Assembly (NCBI RefSeq): GCF_000970345.1
Contig: NZ_LAQU01000031.1
Coordinates: 1-48,582, forward strand
DNA from: Robbsia andropogonis
GTDB taxonomy: Bacteria > Pseudomonadota > Gammaproteobacteria > Burkholderiales > Burkholderiaceae
DNA length: 48,582 nt
Direction of reading: 5' to 3'
A program made the translations under genes and the position numbers. Each line of letters starts with the position of its first letter. Position 1 is the first letter of the stretch. The notes beneath the pieces are model-generated. The model ran no database searches. It was given only the letters and a program-made list of their open reading frames with translations, and was not told where the DNA came from. This document shows, in pieces, positions 45,437 through 48,582 of this stretch.

Positions 45437-46108
45437 ATGGAAATGCGTACGGTAAAAAACGCGGCTGCCACCGCAGTGTTGTTGGCGCTAGGATCGATGG
45501 GGCTGCCCGCGCAAGCACAGGAAGTGTATGTGCAGGGCGGTACACAAGGTGGTGGATTGGGTGCGTCGTGGGGCATCACGAGGTATTTTGGTGTTCACGC
45601 GGACGTTAATGGTTATAACCTCTCCCATTCGTTTAACGCGGGTGGTAATAAGTTCGATGGCAAACTGCAAGTAAGGCACCTGGGCGTGTTTGCCGACGTA
45701 TTCCCATTTCCGTCTTATGGTTTTCGCGTGACGGCCGGTACGTTGATCAATCGTGATCGGATGAATGCGACCGCGGTGCCGACAAATGGCAACTACTACG
45801 TTAGAGGCGTTGCCATTCCAGCTGCGCTTGCCCAAGGCCAGCAATTGAGCGTCAATGCCCGTTTCCCGACTTTCATGCCTTATGTGGGTCTGGGCTGGGG
45901 GCATCAGCCTGTGCACAAGGGATTCGGTTTTGTCGCGGATATCGGTGTCGCGTACGGCCGCCCGCGTGTCGGTTTCCAAGAACCGTCTGTCCTTACCACG
46001 TACATAGCGCGTTCCGCGATCGATCAGGAAGAAGCCGATATCCGTAGCAAAATAGAACGCTATAAGTGGTATCCGATTGTGCAGATCGGCGTCAGCTATC
46101 ATTTTTAA
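45437..46108 (+). CDS. Outer-membrane beta-barrel protein
   Basis: This protein of about 223 residues has a signal peptide ending LPAQAQ, then EVYVQGGTQGGGLGASWGIT and alternating aromatic/Gly strands, and ends GVSYHF with the C-terminal Phe of outer-membrane barrels. It resembles small eight-stranded barrels of the OmpW/OprG size class but the family is not certain. The ATG at 45437 is used; a TTG at 45428 with GGAG six bases upstream is also possible. Confidence 0.8.
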   Translation: MEMRTVKNAAATAVLLALGSMGLPAQAQEVYVQGGTQGGGLGASWGITRYFGVHADVNGYNLSHSFNAGGNKFDGKLQVRHLGVFADVFPFPSYGFRVTAGTLINRDRMNATAVPTNGNYYVRGVAIPAALAQGQQLSVNARFPTFMPYVGLGWGHQPVHKGFGFVADIGVAYGRPRVGFQEPSVLTTYIARSAIDQEEADIRSKIERYKWYPIVQIGVSYHF

Positions 46109-46518
46109 AAACGATACATTCGCCTGCGAATCGGCGAAATACGGCATCGATCCTTACTCTCATGCGTTGCTGCAACAAGACGCGCGGCCTTTCTGGCGGA
46201 GTAGTGATCGGTGCCGCTTGCCATTTGGGATCATGTAGCCTGGAACGAATTGTGCGTTGACCGTGCTGTCTGCTTGACGTGTCGTGAGTGCGGCACATGG
46301 CAGTGGTGACCAGCCCATGAAGAACGTTGGTGCATCAAGGCGTTCGGAAGCAAACGGTGTGTTTCCGATGCGATGGCAACCTCAACCGTCATCCGAGTAA
46401 CGTAACGCATTACGTAACATTCGGGAACGTCATGTCCCATGGGGCAGATGGCCCCAGGTGACAAGGCCCTGTTTGCGTGCCGCGTTTGCTCGTGTGTCAG
46501 CCCGGAGTGCAAGCTGCG

Positions 46519-46932
46519 ATGATTTTGTCCGAATACTGCAAGGCGACCTTGTTCTGTCTCGTTTTCGACGGTCCCGGGCCGCGTACCGTTGTCTATATCC
46601 AGGCTGGCACCAAGGTTGCCGCCATTCGTAAGGCAATGGACGTCATGATTTGTCTTCACGACGTCGGCATCAGTGAGGTTGCGATGACGCATGTCGCGTC
46701 GTATCACGATTTGCTCGCCGAAGGTCGTGCCGAGGTCGAGAGTTTCCGCATTTTCGAGGCGCGCTGGTTCAGCGACGGTACGGAAGAATGGGTATGTTCG
46801 CCGCTGATCCTGAGTAACGATTCGACGTTGCTGGGCGCATGGGCCGCGTTGCAGTATGAAATTGCCGCAGGATATGTCGAGCAACTGCCACCGCGCTCAC
46901 TGCTGGATTCAGGCAAGCCGCCAGTGTCCTAA
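46519..46932 (+). CDS. Hypothetical protein
   Basis: This protein of about 137 residues has no family I recognise. It has no signal peptide or membrane segment; the composition is ordinary for a soluble protein, with a conserved-looking MILSEYCKATLFCLVFDGPG start and SLLDSGKPPVS end. The ATG at 46519 has GGAG upstream at 46504. It is unlinked to its neighbours in strand logic or spacing, except that a CheY-like gene follows 137 bp later. The gap 46109-46518 has no recognisable element apart from a small dyad at 46400-46415. Confidence 0.6.
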   Translation: MILSEYCKATLFCLVFDGPGPRTVVYIQAGTKVAAIRKAMDVMICLHDVGISEVAMTHVASYHDLLAEGRAEVESFRIFEARWFSDGTEEWVCSPLILSNDSTLLGAWAALQYEIAAGYVEQLPPRSLLDSGKPPVS

Positions 46933-47069
46933 GCGCGAGCGCACCGGGCGAGCTCTCGCGGCTTTGTCGAAGCGAGAAAGCATCGCGTGTAGAATCGGGT
47001 CGTGCAGCGTCATCCGGACGCGCACGGTAATCGCGCCCGCACCGTGGATGCGCGTCTCTCGAGACTGCC

Positions 47070-47543
47070 ATGCTGAAGCCTATCCTTCTGGTTGAAGACA
47101 ATCCGCATGACCTCGAGTTGACGCTTATCGCACTCGAGCGCAGCAACCTTGCGAATGAGGTCGTCATCGCTCGAGACGGGCAAGAGGCGTTGGATTACTT
47201 GAGCGGAGAAGGTGGTTGGGCCGGCCGCGAGCCGGGCAACCCGGCGGTTATCCTTCTCGATATGAAGCTGCCCCGGGTAGACGGATTGGAAGTCCTTGCG
47301 GAAGTGCGGCGTCGTGGTGACTTGGCGTCTATTCCTGTCGTGATGTTGACGTCATCTAAGGAAGAGCACGACTTGTTGCGCAGTTATGCCTTGGGCAGCA
47401 ACGCCTACGTCGTAAAACCGGTGGATTTCCAGGATTTCATTTCGGCTGTGTCCGATCTCGGGATTTTTTGGGCAGTGCTCAATGAGCCGCCACCCGGGTC
47501 GTTACGGGTGACGCGCTCCGCGCCGCGTGATAGCGAGGCTTAG
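47070..47543 (+). CDS. CheY-like (Rcp1-type) response regulator
   Basis: This 157-residue single-domain receiver protein has the acidic pair in ILLVEDNPHDLELTL, the phospho-acceptor Asp in VILLDMKLPRVDG, Thr in VVMLTSSKEEHD and the conserved Lys in AYVVKPVDFQDF. The loop EGGWAGREPGNP is typical of Rcp1-like regulators that pair with phytochrome-type or hybrid kinases. It converges on a sensor kinase gene with 25 bp between stops, so they may be partners. Confidence 0.9.
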   Translation: MLKPILLVEDNPHDLELTLIALERSNLANEVVIARDGQEALDYLSGEGGWAGREPGNPAVILLDMKLPRVDGLEVLAEVRRRGDLASIPVVMLTSSKEEHDLLRSYALGSNAYVVKPVDFQDFISAVSDLGIFWAVLNEPPPGSLRVTRSAPRDSEA

Positions 47544-47568
47544 TACCCAGTGATCCAAGATCGTGCGC

Positions 47569-48582
47569 TCAAGCGCGATAAATCGGCAGACGTACTGTGA
47601 AAGTGGCACCATGGCCAACGCCGTCGCTTGCAGCGGTTACGGTGCCATCGTGGCATTCGACCAGATTGCGCACCAGCCACAGCCCGAGTCCCAGCCCTCC
47701 AATACGTCCCGCATTCGTGCTGCCTAGCTGCTGGAACCGTTCGAAAATGCCATCCAGTGCGTCCGGGTCGATGCCCACCCCATGATCACGCACGCGCAGG
47801 CACGCCATGCCATCTTCCACTCGCACGGACACCTCCACGGGACCTTCGCGACTAAATTTCATGGCATTGGAAAGCAAATTCCAGACAATCTGCCGCAGGC
47901 GGCTTTCATCGCCAAGCACCACGCATGATTGCAACGCCGGAGTGACAAGATCGAGGCCCCGTGCTTGTACGTCCGGTCGCATTTCTTCCGCGACCAATCC
48001 GGTTAATGCCCCAAGGTCGAGCGGGATGCGTCGCACGGACATCTTGCCGCTAACGATGGCGCCGGTGTCCAGTAAATCGCCCACCATCAGCGATAGCTGA
48101 CGCGCGTTGCGTGCAATAACGTCAATGCCCTGGCGAATTTTTTCGGGATCATGCACCCGTTCCAGCAGTTGCGTCCACGACAGAATCGCGTTGAGCGGAG
48201 AGCGGAGTTCATGACTGACTGAGGACACGAATCCGTCCATGGTGTCGACGCGGTCATCGCTGCGCTGGCGCGCACTGCGCTCCTCGCTGAGTTGCGATTC
48301 CTGCGCCAGTTCCAGTTCCTTGCGCTGGGTAATATCCAGCATCAGCCCGAGCACAGCCTCCAGCACACCGTCTTCGGTGTATCGCCCAGATCCGCGAACA
48401 AGAATCCAGTGCAGGGAGCCATCGGGTCGACGCGTCCGGCAATCGATTTCGAAGAAAGTACGTGCGGACAGTGCGTGATAGATCGCATCGCGCATCCGTT
48501 GCCGATCGCGCGGATCGATAACCGATTCGAACAATATTTTCTCGGTTAACTCGGCATCCCGCGTCAATCCGAGATTGATTTT
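47569..48582 (-). CDS. Sensor histidine kinase, C-terminal part (5' end outside window)
   Basis: The visible 337 residues are a PAS/PAC domain ([34 protein letters not shown]), a short coiled linker, the HisKA dimer with the phospho-accepting His in [20 protein letters not shown], and an HATPase domain with [10 protein letters not shown] (N box), [16 protein letters not shown] (G1/F) and GLGLGLWLV (G2). The frame remains open to the right edge of the window, so the sensor end is outside it. It is a membrane-proximal or cytoplasmic kinase, possibly partnered with the adjacent CheY-like protein. Confidence 0.93.
   Translation of the reverse strand, partial: KINLGLTRDAELTEKILFESVIDPRDRQRMRDAIYHALSARTFFEIDCRTRRPDGSLHWILVRGSGRYTEDGVLEAVLGLMLDITQRKELELAQESQLSEERSARQRSDDRVDTMDGFVSSVSHELRSPLNAILSWTQLLERVHDPEKIRQGIDVIARNARQLSLMVGDLLDTGAIVSGKMSVRRIPLDLGALTGLVAEEMRPDVQARGLDLVTPALQSCVVLGDESRLRQIVWNLLSNAMKFSREGPVEVSVRVEDGMACLRVRDHGVGIDPDALDGIFERFQQLGSTNAGRIGGLGLGLWLVRNLVECHDGTVTAASDGVGHGATFTVRLPIYRA

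Noticed and set aside
46400-46415. Dyad ACGTAA-CGCA-TTACGT
   Set aside because: Short and isolated, with no neighbouring promoter or repeat to support a role.
1-48582. CRISPR arrays, rRNA and tRNA genes
   Set aside because: No regularly spaced repeat-spacer units were seen, and no rRNA or tRNA sequence was recognised by eye. A tRNA search program was not available.

Overview
The window looks like part of a secondary replicon (second chromosome or megaplasmid) of a betaproteobacterium of the Burkholderiaceae. This rests on the Burkholderia-type trimeric porin, the kynurenine gene order with an Lrp-type regulator, the ArgP/ArgO pair, the IS66 and IS3 transposases, and a Rep_3-type initiator with its own ParA/ParB and iterons. 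The species cannot be fixed from the sequence alone.

Left edge, 1-5.9 kb, is a nested mobile region. The remnant of a phage-type tyrosine integrase is cut by the right end of an IS3-family element (ending near 331) and again by a complete IS66-family element (516-4134). The IS66 element has 11-bp perfect terminal repeats and an exact 8-bp target duplication (GAAGGATT), and it carries a passenger alpha/beta hydrolase gene. The integrase resumes at 4135 and ends beside an 86-bp direct repeat (4281-4366) that recurs at 5801-5886, where it forms the 3' end of a LuxR-type response regulator gene. Between the two repeats lie a PAAR-type (type VI secretion) protein, a small putative immunity partner and the decayed 3' end of a second integrase. 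This reads as two islands inserted in tandem at one attachment site.

7-14.7 kb: a siderophore/haem-type ABC importer (binding protein, FecCD permease, ATPase) with a possible Fur box, then kynB-kynU-kynA (tryptophan to anthranilate) divergent from an AsnC/Lrp regulator, then a small Ala/Lys-rich protein with a C-terminal membrane segment. 14.7-15.3 kb holds an inverted pair of origin-type iterons, a parS-like palindrome and a LysR pseudogene.

15.6-23.3 kb: a copper resistance operon (P1B ATPase, CopA multicopper oxidase, CopB) read leftward from a CueR-type operator, and an ArnT-like glycosyltransferase.

23.8-34.6 kb is the replication and partition core: a large tyrosine recombinase lacking its catalytic C-terminus, five parS-like palindromes, parA, parB, a Rep_3-type initiator gene, and an origin region of about 1.5 kb with a dozen 17-bp iterons. 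More iterons are scattered between the following housekeeping genes (folE, a YfcE-type phosphodiesterase, porin, TetR, ArsC, a MhpD-like hydratase).

38.7-48.6 kb is ordinary chromosome-like content: a DOPA-dioxygenase-family protein, a histidine phosphatase, an MFS efflux protein, argP/argO, a methyltransferase, an outer-membrane barrel, a hypothetical protein, a CheY-like regulator and the C-terminal part of a sensor kinase that runs off the right edge.
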